Positions 31,458-40,771 of a DNA stretch of 42,459 nt are shown piece after piece. The notes beneath the pieces were generated by a model. The model saw nothing but the letters and a program-made list of their open reading frames with translations, did not search any database and was not told the DNA's origin. Each line of letters opens with the position of its first letter. The stretch's first letter is position 1. Source of the DNA: an uncultured Pleurocapsa sp. (GTDB taxonomy: Bacteria > Cyanobacteriota > Cyanobacteriia > Cyanobacteriales > Xenococcaceae); the NCBI GenBank assembly GCA_938015355.1, contig CALLPS010000261.1:1-42459 (forward strand). The letters are read 5' to 3'. The translations under genes and the position numbers were made by a program.

Positions 31458-33107
31458 TTATAAATTTGTGGGAGATTTAGTTTCCTTTCTCTTTTTAAAC
31501 TTGATTTTTTCTTTAGTTGCCCATTCTGGTTTATCAGTAGTTTCGCCGATGGGTATATAAATTCCTTCGCGATCAAATGCTTGTTTCAATAGTTTTCGTA
31601 AAGTTCTTTGTACTCGTAAATGTCTACCAGGTTTAACTTTGGTTTTGGTATGAATGGATAAGCGAATATCGCCGAATTCTTCAATTCCTTCTATTTGTGT
31701 TGCTTCTAAGATATGTTCATTTTCTGCTTTTAGTTGAAGACCAATGGTTTCAATAATTTCATAAACCTGATCTAAATCGCTATTGTAATCAACACCGATA
31801 TCAACAGCAGCATAGACAAACTCTTTAGAATAATTGGTGATCGAGGTGATATCTCCATTCCTGATAATGTAAACTTGCCCGTAAATATGGCGAATACGTG
31901 TTGTTCTCAATTCAATCGCTTCGACATATCCTGATGCTGTATCAGTTTCGACATAATCTCCTACTAAATAATAATTTTCAAATAAGAGAAAGAAGCCAGA
32001 TACAATATCATTAATTAAGTTTTGCGCCCCCAGACCAACTGCTAAACCGATAATACCCGCACCTGCTAAAATCGGCGCTGGATCGATACCAATGGTATCA
32101 AGTGCCGCAATTCCTGCCCCAAAATAAACAAAATATTTGGAAATGCTCTTGATCAGAGGATTAATTGTCTGCCGTCGCTGTAGCTGGATTTCGGTGAGAT
32201 TTTTGGGCTTGAGCAATAATTCTTCAACAAATAAATAAATTACTGAAATTAAGATGCGACTCAAGAGAAAAATCGTGATTAATTTAATCCCGACGGGTCC
32301 CCAATCTGCTAAATTGGCAATAAATGCAATCTGCTGTACCACCAATGTTGCCATTACGACATAAATAATATATTCCAAACAACGCTTGAGAATTGGAATT
32401 AAATGTCGGAGTTGATCATAAAATCGCAACAGATTTTCGGGGCTAGAGTATTTAATACTGAGGGCATCCAGGCTATCAATAATCACGGCAACTACTTTAA
32501 AAAACAGTAATCCGATGGCGAAAATAAGATAGATTCGTAACAGGATATGTAAATATGTAGTGACGATGGGAGGCAATATCAGAAACTGAGTGCAGACAAT
32601 AGCAATCCCAATCCAAGATAAGTTATTGAGATTTTTTTTGAAGGTTTCAAAAAATGCCGCAACGCTCTCATCATTGGCAGAAATATCATCAAAGTTTTGG
32701 GAGAATTCTGATACCCTATCCAGTAAAAGATTAAAACAGCGAAGGGCAATTATTGTCGTAATTATGACACCGAGACTCTTAATAATTCCCCAGGCAAGTG
32801 CCGTCCAAAACTCCTGAGGAATTTTACGTACTAGCTTTAAACTATAATCTCGAACATTTTCACCACGATAAATTAGGAATCCATTAAAACCCAAGATGCC
32901 CAATGATAGCAACAAACTGAATACCAGCAGAACCCCGCGAATATTACGACGAATTACTGGAATACTGATTTGAGTTGCTTGCAGTACAGGGATTTTTAAA
33001 ATTTGTCGATATAGTTTGCCGAGGCACCAATCAACGAGAAAGAAAAAGACGAAAACCAAACTGATTTCCGCTACGATCGTCAGTATATTAATTGTCATTG
33101 TTGCCAT
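31458..33107 (-). CDS. Mechanosensitive ion channel family (MscS-like) protein, second paralogue
   Basis: APILAGAGIIGLAVGLGAQNLINDIVSGFFLLFENYYLVGDYVET, the MscS signature. Confidence 0.92.
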   Translation of the reverse strand: MATMTINILTIVAEISLVFVFFFLVDWCLGKLYRQILKIPVLQATQISIPVIRRNIRGVLLVFSLLLSLGILGFNGFLIYRGENVRDYSLKLVRKIPQEFWTALAWGIIKSLGVIITTIIALRCFNLLLDRVSEFSQNFDDISANDESVAAFFETFKKNLNNLSWIGIAIVCTQFLILPPIVTTYLHILLRIYLIFAIGLLFFKVVAVIIDSLDALSIKYSSPENLLRFYDQLRHLIPILKRCLEYIIYVVMATLVVQQIAFIANLADWGPVGIKLITIFLLSRILISVIYLFVEELLLKPKNLTEIQLQRRQTINPLIKSISKYFVYFGAGIAALDTIGIDPAPILAGAGIIGLAVGLGAQNLINDIVSGFFLLFENYYLVGDYVETDTASGYVEAIELRTTRIRHIYGQVYIIRNGDITSITNYSKEFVYAAVDIGVDYNSDLDQVYEIIETIGLQLKAENEHILEATQIEGIEEFGDIRLSIHTKTKVKPGRHLRVQRTLRKLLKQAFDREGIYIPIGETTDKPEWATKEKIKFKKRKETKSPTNL

Positions 33108-33334
33108 TGTCGATACCTATCCTCGTTGACAAAACTATTTAATGTCGTAGATTTCGTCTCGATATCATGTTGTCTCGATATCTAAACAAATAAGCAAAAA
33201 AATAATGCCGTCTAACTAGAAAATCACCCTGTATACAGGATAATCAAAAAAGCTAGACGACAATCGTCAATAGTCACTTAATAGTCACTTAAATAAATGT
33301 TGGTTGATACCGCAATTTATTATGATATTTTGTC

Positions 33335-33637
<303 letters not shown>

Positions 33638-33841
33638 TTAGTTTACCCTATGCTCCTATTCTGACTCGACGAAAGACGAGATAACTTTAAATTCTGTTAC
33701 AAGCGGCACGAGTTAGATACTGATTTGTTGATTAAGATTAATATTTCTTAAACTACTTTGCCTGATGAGGTTGATCTAATAGTCGTAATTCGCTAAAAAA
33801 TTAAGTAAGCCTCCGCTTCCTTAGAAGATAAATCCCAAAGC

Positions 33842-34303
33842 ATGGTCAATTCTAATTTTAATCGGCAGAAATCAGCAACTTTATCGCCCCAAGTTAAGTT
33901 GCTCAATAGCTACTATGGTCTGATGGAGTTACATCCCTCGGCATCTAATATTGCTATTCGCCGTGCCTATCGCCAACTGAGCAAGAAATACCATCCAGAT
34001 ACTACTGAATTACCATCTCAGGTAGCTACCGCAAAATTTCAAAGACTTAACGAAGCCTATGCCGTACTGAGTAGTCCAGAAAAGCGATCGCTTTATGACC
34101 TCAAAATTGGCTACTCTCGTCTCAATGTAATTCAAGCACCTACATGGTCTGAACCCGATGCTCATCAATACCCCAAGACGGCTTATTTAGACCCCACAGA
34201 TCGTCCTCTTTCTTCAGGAGAAATCTTTGTTTTACTCTTATTAGGACTGACTTTTGTCGGCTGTTTGTTATTAGTCATGGTTATAGCCTATTTACGAGGC
34301 TAA
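33842..34303 (+). CDS. J-domain protein with C-terminal transmembrane segment
   Basis: YYGLMELHPSASNIAIRRAYRQLSKKYHPDTTELP...LNEAYAVLSSPEKRSLYD (HPD motif); C-terminal TM IFVLLLLGLTFVGCLLLVMVIAYL. Confidence 0.9.
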   Translation: MVNSNFNRQKSATLSPQVKLLNSYYGLMELHPSASNIAIRRAYRQLSKKYHPDTTELPSQVATAKFQRLNEAYAVLSSPEKRSLYDLKIGYSRLNVIQAPTWSEPDAHQYPKTAYLDPTDRPLSSGEIFVLLLLGLTFVGCLLLVMVIAYLRG

Positions 34304-34340
34304 ATGATTAACGAGTAATGAGTAATGAGTAACCAAACCG

Positions 34341-34487
34341 AGAACTACTAGAAAGTTTAGAAGATCGAGTACTGGTTAGAGGGTTAATTAACAGACATTA
34401 AAACCAGGAGATTCGATTGTCGTCAATGGGACTCATCGATTAGTTCCTGGTCAATTAGTGCAACTAATGAGAAAAGATTTAATCTGA
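34341..34487 (+). pseudogene. 3' remnant of an RND efflux membrane-fusion (HlyD/AcrA-like) adaptor gene
   Basis: EDRVLVRGLIN in one frame, then after a frameshift LKPGDSIVVNGTHRLVPGQLVQLMRKDLI*, the typical C-terminal LxPGDxVVVNGxxRLxPGQxV of RND adaptors. Confidence 0.6.
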
Positions 34488-34578
34488 AAATCTTGGGAAA
34501 ATCTTAGGGAGCTAAATAGTAGCCTTTTAGCATAATCCAATAGAGCGGATTGTCTTGATTAATGGCTATAATCTCAAG

Positions 34579-34758
34579 CTAGCCCATCGGAAATCCCAGT
34601 GCGGCATTGCGGATATATTCGTTAACGCTAATACCTGCTTTTTTCGCTTTGTTCTGGATTACCTGGGTTTCAGCATCACTTAAACAAACACTAACAGTAT
34701 TACTATCAAATTGAAACGATGAGGTAACTTTGGCTTTGTCAGTAGTGAGAAAAGACAT
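34579..34758 (-). CDS. Small ribbon-helix-helix-like protein (59 aa)
   Basis: MSFLTTDKAKVTSSFQFDSNTVSVCLSDAETQVIQNKAKKAGISVNEYIRNAALGFPMG*; resembles CopG/mobilisation RHH proteins (KAGISVNEYIRNAALG). Not in the ORF track. Confidence 0.65.
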   Translation of the reverse strand: MSFLTTDKAKVTSSFQFDSNTVSVCLSDAETQVIQNKAKKAGISVNEYIRNAALGFPMG

Positions 34759-35167
34759 GGCAAAAAATATCTAGTGGTTACTTTTTTATCTAAACTTTAT
34801 TCACGCAAGAGCGGCTGTGATGTCGATCGTAATCGAAAAATAATTTTTTGTAGTGCAAAAAAAATATTTTCAACAATTTATCAACAATTTTACCTGAAGG
34901 TATCGTGTTAAAGAATGCTATCCAACAAAAAAAATTTAACCTTTCTCTCAGATTTTCTAGTTCCTAGCTAATCCGTTGACGACTACTCCTAAGATGGCAA
35001 AGAAGATCATTCCTTTAGCATCAGTCAACTCAAGATTTAATAGTCGAGTCTCTATCTAATTGCCAAGCTTAAAGCTTAAAGCTTGTTTGAGGGAAGCGAG
35101 TTTTAATTTTAAACTTTTGATGTTATATCCTTGATTAATTCAGTTGATAGAGTTCAGAAAAAAATCA

Positions 35168-36343
35168 ATGCAAACCCTTCCGATCAAGATTGCAGATAGT
35201 ACTCTGCGAGATGGGGAACAACAGGCGGGGCTGTTTTTCTCCCATAAAACAAAATATAAACTTGCTCATTTGATTGCCCAAACTAAAGTAAATTACATTA
35301 ACATTACTCCTTGGGTTTGCGATCAAGACCTAGAATTAGCTAAAGTCCTAGTCTCAGAAGGATTTGCGAACAGGTTATCTGCTGACACGTTAATCGGCAA
35401 ACAGTTTATCGATCTTGCTCAGAAATGCGGCATTAAGCAGATCGTACTGTTCAAAGGGCTTTCAGATCGACTACTCTGGCTACGAGATCCACAGATTCGT
35501 CGGAGGGCGGAGTTTCAAGGAAAAACCATTGATGATCACATTCCCCTCAAGATCATCGAGCAAATCCGTCAAAATGCCATTGATTTGATTGTCGAAAATT
35601 TGCGCTATGCTACTGAGCAAGGATTGAAGGTTGATTTTGCGATCGAGGATGCCTCAAGAGCAGATTTTCACTTTTTAGTCCAGTGTCTTCGTTCTTTTCG
35701 TCCTTATATTCAACACTGTCTCCTTTGTGATACCGTGGGGGTACTTAACCCCGAAAAAAGCTATATCTGGATTAACGACTTAATCCAAAGTGTTCCAGGA
35801 GTTTCTCTGGGAGTACATTACCATAATGATTTAGGGATGGCTTTAGAAAATACCCTCCAGTCTTTGCAGGCTGGTGCTACTTTGGTTTCTGGTACATTTG
35901 GTGGCATTGGAGAGCGAGCGGGTAATGTCGCTTTAGAAGATGTATTAAATGGTTTACGCATTCGTTTTGGTATTGAGGTGGCAGGAATTAACTATGATGC
36001 GATCGCATCTGTCACAGATTATATGGAACAAAGGGGAATTCGTCGTGCAGCCCCCTACTCGAAACAGGCTCAAAGTCACGAATCGGGGATTCATGTTAAT
36101 TCTTTGTTAGTCGATCCTAAAAGTTATGCTGTGTTTCCCCATAATGCGATCGAGATTCTCTTTGGCAAAGGAAGCGGAGCGAGTAATTTCCGCTATTTAT
36201 TTGAAAAGCAATTACATAATCCTCAACCGAAAGAAAAGTATGATCATATGCGTTCGGTAATTAAATCTTTGGCAATTAAACAAGAACGCTATTTTACGGC
36301 AGAAGAGGTTGTGGAGTTGTGGAAAAGTGGCATTTTTAATTAA
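35168..36343 (+). CDS. Homocitrate/isopropylmalate/citramalate synthase-family protein lacking the LeuA regulatory domain (HphA-like candidate)
   Basis: IKIADSTLRDGEQQAGLFFS, GVHYHNDLGMALENTLQSLQAGATLVSGTFGGIGERAGNVALEDVL, SHESGIHVNSLLVDPKSY. ATG at 35168 (MQTLPIKI) preferred; ORF extends to 35144. Confidence 0.88.
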   Translation: MQTLPIKIADSTLRDGEQQAGLFFSHKTKYKLAHLIAQTKVNYINITPWVCDQDLELAKVLVSEGFANRLSADTLIGKQFIDLAQKCGIKQIVLFKGLSDRLLWLRDPQIRRRAEFQGKTIDDHIPLKIIEQIRQNAIDLIVENLRYATEQGLKVDFAIEDASRADFHFLVQCLRSFRPYIQHCLLCDTVGVLNPEKSYIWINDLIQSVPGVSLGVHYHNDLGMALENTLQSLQAGATLVSGTFGGIGERAGNVALEDVLNGLRIRFGIEVAGINYDAIASVTDYMEQRGIRRAAPYSKQAQSHESGIHVNSLLVDPKSYAVFPHNAIEILFGKGSGASNFRYLFEKQLHNPQPKEKYDHMRSVIKSLAIKQERYFTAEEVVELWKSGIFN

Positions 36344-37391
36344 TTCTGCTTTAAACAAATCAGCCTACCGAATTGTCGCTATTCCAGGGTCAGGAATTGG
36401 GCTAGAAGTAGTCCCCGCCGCCTTAACCATTCTGCATCAGGTAGGGAAACTGGAAGGATTTACTTTAACCGTAGATTATGGCTATCTGGGAGCAAAAGCT
36501 CTGGAGAAATTTGGCAGTAATTTCCCCCAAGAAACTGTCCAACTGTGTGAGGGAGCAGATGGCATTGTTTTCGGAGCAGTGAGTCAAGGAGGATTACTAG
36601 AACTACGACAGCACTTTGACTTTTTTATTAATCTGCGACCGATTCGTAGTGAGAATAGTTTATTGCATACATCTAGTTTGCGACCAGAGAAAGTGAAAGA
36701 TCTCGATATCCTGATTGTCAGAGAACTAGTTAGTGGAATTTATTTTGGTAACGCTGGGCGCGATTCAGATGACCAGGGAGATTACGGATATCATACAATG
36801 CACTATAGCGATCGCGAAATTCGTCGTATTGCTCAGGTGGCTTTACAAAAAGCACAGCAACGAAGGGGCTTACTCACCGTTGCCCATAAAGAAAATGCCT
36901 TACCCCATATTCCCTGGACAAGATTGGTAGAGGAAGAAGCTAAAGAATTTCCCGCCGTGAAAGTTATACCGATGCTGGTAGATAATTTAGCAATGCAAAT
37001 GGTGCTTAACCCGCAGCAGTTTGACGTAATTTTAGCAGGGAATATGTTTGGGGATATTCTCAGTGATCTTGGTGGAGCATTAGTCGGCTCAATTGGCTTA
37101 TTAGGTTCGGCGAGTCTTAATGAACAGGGATTTGGTCTGTATGAGGCAATTCATGGCACTGCCCCAGATATTGCAGGAAAAGGTATTGCTAACCCCTTGG
37201 GTACAATAGGCGCTTGTGTATTAATGCTGCAACAATGGGGGGAAACAAAAGCAGCGCAAAGGATTATTACGGCACAAAAAAGACTGTTAGCCAAGGGCTA
37301 CAGGACGGCAGATTTATCACCTGCTGAAGGTGAATTGTACGTTAATACTGCTACCCTAGTAGATCTTTTATTGTCAGAAATACAGAAATAA
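36327..37391 (+). CDS. Isopropylmalate/isocitrate dehydrogenase-family protein (HphB-like candidate)
   Basis: YRIVAIPGSGIGLEVVPAAL, INLRPIRS, IVRELVSGIYFG, GNMFGDILSDLGGALVGSIGLLGSASL, EAIHGTAPDIAGKGIANPLGT. GTG at 36327 overlaps the stop of the upstream gene. Confidence 0.88.
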   Translation: MAFLINSALNKSAYRIVAIPGSGIGLEVVPAALTILHQVGKLEGFTLTVDYGYLGAKALEKFGSNFPQETVQLCEGADGIVFGAVSQGGLLELRQHFDFFINLRPIRSENSLLHTSSLRPEKVKDLDILIVRELVSGIYFGNAGRDSDDQGDYGYHTMHYSDREIRRIAQVALQKAQQRRGLLTVAHKENALPHIPWTRLVEEEAKEFPAVKVIPMLVDNLAMQMVLNPQQFDVILAGNMFGDILSDLGGALVGSIGLLGSASLNEQGFGLYEAIHGTAPDIAGKGIANPLGTIGACVLMLQQWGETKAAQRIITAQKRLLAKGYRTADLSPAEGELYVNTATLVDLLLSEIQK

Positions 37392-37426
37392 CTTATGAAT
37401 AAGCTGCTGAATCAGGATTGTCAAGA

Positions 37427-39148
37427 ATGAATCATATTAAAAATAATCAGGGGAAGATTCTGCATCTGGGAAATGATATTAATACTGATGATATTATCCC
37501 TGCTAAGCGAGGAACTAATGACGATCCAGAGCATTTAAAACAATATGCCTTAGAACATATCATCGGGGTGGGAGAATTGCTCCAATATGATGAAATAGAA
37601 GCAGGAGAAAACTTTGGCTGTGGGTCGAGTCGAGAAATTGCCCCCATTGCCCTCAAAGCTGCGGGAATTAAAAAAATTAAAGCCATATCTTTTGCCGAGA
37701 TTTTCTATCGCAACAGTATTAATATTGGACTTCCTTTAGAAATCATCGGGGATACAGAACAAAATCCAGTAGTAGATGCGATCGCCAATGCTGGAGGACT
37801 GATGGCATATAATCAACAGCGTCTTCAGGGTCAAGTGACCATTCCTCCTGGTGTTACTCCCCCACGTCCGATGACCAGGGTAGAAAAGATGTTAGCTAAA
37901 GCCTCGGGAAATGATTATGTTAAGCCTGGAGAAGGAGTATTTGCCAAGATAGATCTGGCTTTATCCCACGATGCGGTAGCAGGTTCGGTGGCGAAGACAT
38001 TCTATCGGCATTATGGAGAACAAGCGCAATTATGGGACTCCCAACGGGTGGTTTTAGTGGCGGATCACTTTATTCAAGTCCAGGAGATTCGGGCTGATCA
38101 TAAAGTAGACTTGATGTATGACCTGATGATTAAATTTGCTCAGAAGCAAGGTTGTCATTTATTCGATGTGGTTTCTCCAGGGGAGGCAGCAGGCATCTGC
38201 CATGTATTACTACCAGAAAAAGGGTTTATTCGACCAGGAATGATTATTGCGGGAACGGACTCCCACAGTTGCACCTATGGAGCATTAGGCGCTTTTTCTA
38301 CAGGGGTAGGCACCACCGATATGGCGAACATTTTTGCCCTGGGAGATATATGGATTTGTGTTCCACCCACCATCGTCATTGAGTTATCGGGAACCCTGAG
38401 TCCTGAAATTAGCGCTAAGGATATTATGCTATTTATCCTCGGACAACTCGGCTGTGGCGGCGCTACTAGTAAAGTAATCGAATTTACAGGGTCGATTATT
38501 GAGCAATTACCCCTGGATGAGCGCTTGACTTTAGCCAATATGGCGATCGAATGTGGTGCAATGTGCGGCTTAATTGCTACCGACGATGTTACTCGTGATT
38601 ATATTACTAGTCGTACTTCAGTGGGTTTTGAAGAAGTTAAAGCCGATTCCGATGCGGAGTACGAAGCTGTATATGAATTTGATCTGAGTAATTTATCTCC
38701 CCAAGTTGCCCGTCCTCCAAAACCCGATCAGGTAGTGGCTATCAATCAGTTGCAGGAAATTCCTATCACCAAAGCCTTCATTGGCTCTTGTACAGGAGGA
38801 AAACTTTATGATTTAGCCCAAGCCGCCGCCGTCTTGAAAAATCACCAGGTAGCCCCAGGAGTAAGCTTATATGTTGTACCAGCGTCCGTTGAAGTACGTC
38901 AACAAGCCGAACAATTGGGCTATCTTGATATTTTTGAACAAGCTGGGGCACAAATGCTTAAATCTGGTTGCGGAGCCTGTATCAATTCTGGTCAGGGTGT
39001 TTTAGCCAAAGACGAAACTGGAATCTATGCTACCAACCGTAATTTTAAAGGACGCAGCGGTGATCCCACAGGAAAAAACTATTTAGCTTCTCCCAGAACA
39101 GTAGCAATCTCAGCTATACAGGGAAAGATTAGCACTCAAGTTGACTAA
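37427..39148 (+). CDS. Fused 3-isopropylmalate dehydratase-like protein, small (LeuD) then large (LeuC) subunit
   Basis: N-terminus [19 protein letters not shown]...[36 protein letters not shown] (LeuD); C-terminus [35 protein letters not shown]...[12 protein letters not shown]...[12 protein letters not shown] (LeuC, Fe-S Cys). ATG at 37427; ORF extends to 37418. Confidence 0.9.
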   Translation: MNHIKNNQGKILHLGNDINTDDIIPAKRGTNDDPEHLKQYALEHIIGVGELLQYDEIEAGENFGCGSSREIAPIALKAAGIKKIKAISFAEIFYRNSINIGLPLEIIGDTEQNPVVDAIANAGGLMAYNQQRLQGQVTIPPGVTPPRPMTRVEKMLAKASGNDYVKPGEGVFAKIDLALSHDAVAGSVAKTFYRHYGEQAQLWDSQRVVLVADHFIQVQEIRADHKVDLMYDLMIKFAQKQGCHLFDVVSPGEAAGICHVLLPEKGFIRPGMIIAGTDSHSCTYGALGAFSTGVGTTDMANIFALGDIWICVPPTIVIELSGTLSPEISAKDIMLFILGQLGCGGATSKVIEFTGSIIEQLPLDERLTLANMAIECGAMCGLIATDDVTRDYITSRTSVGFEEVKADSDAEYEAVYEFDLSNLSPQVARPPKPDQVVAINQLQEIPITKAFIGSCTGGKLYDLAQAAAVLKNHQVAPGVSLYVVPASVEVRQQAEQLGYLDIFEQAGAQMLKSGCGACINSGQGVLAKDETGIYATNRNFKGRSGDPTGKNYLASPRTVAISAIQGKISTQVD

Positions 39149-39189
39149 AGACCGAGGACTAAAGACTCTAAATTAAACTAACAAACTAA

Positions 39190-39260
39190 GCGGGTGACGC
39201 GATTCGAACGCGCGACATTCACCTTGGCAAGGTGACGCTCTACCACTGAGCTACACCCGC
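39190..39260 (-). tRNA. trnG-GCC: tRNA-Gly (GCC anticodon)
   Basis: Reverse complement GCGGGTGTAGCTCAGTGGTAGAGCGTCACCTTGCCAAGGTGAATGTCGCGCGTTCGAATCGCGTCACCCGC folds as a cloverleaf (acceptor GCGGGTG/CACCCGC, T-loop GTTCGAATC, anticodon loop CTTGCCAAG). Confidence 0.95.
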
Positions 39261-39465
39261 ATTTCACCGAATTCCTTTTCTTCCTTATCTAGAAGGTGGA
39301 CTGGTGAGACACACAACCTTTCTGGGCTGTGCTATGTCCTTACCAAGGTTTATTATGCCAAATCTTTCAAAGTTTTGCAAGGAATTCCTTGGATCACTGA
39401 CAAATTACTTAGAATAAGCGGTCAGCATCGGATTGGAATCACAGCTACTTATTCTTCTCAAAGAT

Positions 39466-39498
39466 AAATTGGGGAGAAATTGGGGAGAAATCCCCAAT
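39466..39498. promoter_or_regulatory. Tandem 11-bp repeat overlapping a GAAA-loop hairpin upstream of the integrase
   Basis: AAATTGGGGAG x2 (39466-39476, 39477-39487) followed by AAATCCCCAATCTG; ATTGGGGA (39479-39486)-GAAA-TCCCCAAT (39491-39498) forms a perfect 8-bp stem. Confidence 0.6.
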
Positions 39499-39583
39499 CT
39501 GTAGAACCACCTATTAGCAAAGCTTTTAAACATTCTCCTTCTGTATAGCCCTATCTCAAGCTAAATATACTTAGGAGTTTTCA

Positions 39584-40753
39584 ATGTACTTAGATAACGA
39601 TAATTACAAAGGTAAAATCGGCAAAGTCAATATCAGTAGTAAAGATAATTCAATCAGGATTAGATTTACCCATCTATCAAAAAGATATGAGTTTACGGTG
39701 GCGACTAAAACTGAGGAAGGATTTGTTAAAGCTGTCCAGGTAGCTCAAAATATCCATCGTGATATTGAGATGGGAGAGTTTGATGAGACACTAGCAAAAT
39801 ACTCAGCCAAACATAAAAGGGCTTTAGAAGTTCAAACGAAGTCGCCAAGCTTACTTGACCTATGGAACTTTTATAAGCTCGTCAGCAAAGAGAGAGTAGC
39901 TGCAACTACTAAGAAAACTCATTGGTATCAATATGAGAATAATTACCTTGGGGATATCTTTAAAAAAGATCCTTCCTTACTTGAGTTAGAGAACAGCGAT
40001 AAGTTTATTGCCTACCTGCTGGAAAAATATAAACCCGCCACAATCAAGCCCATCTTCTCTAATTGCTTAATGCCATCGGTCAATCTTGCTGTTAAAAAGG
40101 GAACTATAGAACGCAATCCTTACATGGATGTGGAGCTACCAAAAGGGATAAAAAGCGAGATTGATTGTTATTCCTCTGAAGAAGTGAAAATGATTATTCA
40201 GAGATTTTATGATTCTGAGTCTGATTATTATGGGACTCTCATTGAATTTATTGCCTTAACTGGTTGCCGTCCTGAAAAAGCCATAGCCCTAACAGCTAAT
40301 GATGTTAAATCTAAAGGTGGTAGGAGTTATATCAGATTCAGTAAGGCATATAGTAATCGTGTTCTACTTCCACATACGAAGAACAGAGCAATTAGGTTGT
40401 TTCCCATCAACGAACAGCTTGAAGCTTTAATTGAATTAATTGAGCCAGCTAAAAATGGAGGTACAAAGGAAATCCCGAAAGGTTTATTCTTCCCTAGTCC
40501 TAAAGGAAAATACATTACCTGGAATAATGTAAGAAATCGCCACTGGATACCTATAATTAACAAGTTAAGAGAAGAGGGCAAATTAGATAGATATATTAAG
40601 CCCTATAGTTTACGTCATAGTGCTATTACAAGATGGCTGATGGAAGGTAAATTAGATATTGCCAGCGTAGCTAGATTGTCAGGTAATTCCACTAAAGTAA
40701 TTATGGACAACTACTGGAAAGCAAAGACAGGTTTTGATATACCCTTACTCTAA
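39584..40753 (+). CDS. Tyrosine recombinase / phage-type integrase
   Basis: FIALTGCRPEKAIALTANDV (Arg I), PYSLRHSAITRWLMEGKLDIASVARLSGNSTKVIMDNYWK (HxxR and Tyr box). Confidence 0.9.
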   Translation: MYLDNDNYKGKIGKVNISSKDNSIRIRFTHLSKRYEFTVATKTEEGFVKAVQVAQNIHRDIEMGEFDETLAKYSAKHKRALEVQTKSPSLLDLWNFYKLVSKERVAATTKKTHWYQYENNYLGDIFKKDPSLLELENSDKFIAYLLEKYKPATIKPIFSNCLMPSVNLAVKKGTIERNPYMDVELPKGIKSEIDCYSSEEVKMIIQRFYDSESDYYGTLIEFIALTGCRPEKAIALTANDVKSKGGRSYIRFSKAYSNRVLLPHTKNRAIRLFPINEQLEALIELIEPAKNGGTKEIPKGLFFPSPKGKYITWNNVRNRHWIPIINKLREEGKLDRYIKPYSLRHSAITRWLMEGKLDIASVARLSGNSTKVIMDNYWKAKTGFDIPLL

Positions 40754-40771
40754 TTACAGCAATCTAACTAA

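Noticed and set aside
36733-38538. Alternative-frame ORFs in the elongation operon (65, 79, 76, 87 aa)
   Set aside because: Embedded in strongly conserved LeuB/LeuDC-like frames.
40327-40581. 84-aa minus ORF inside the integrase
   Set aside because: Antisense to the recombinase catalytic region.
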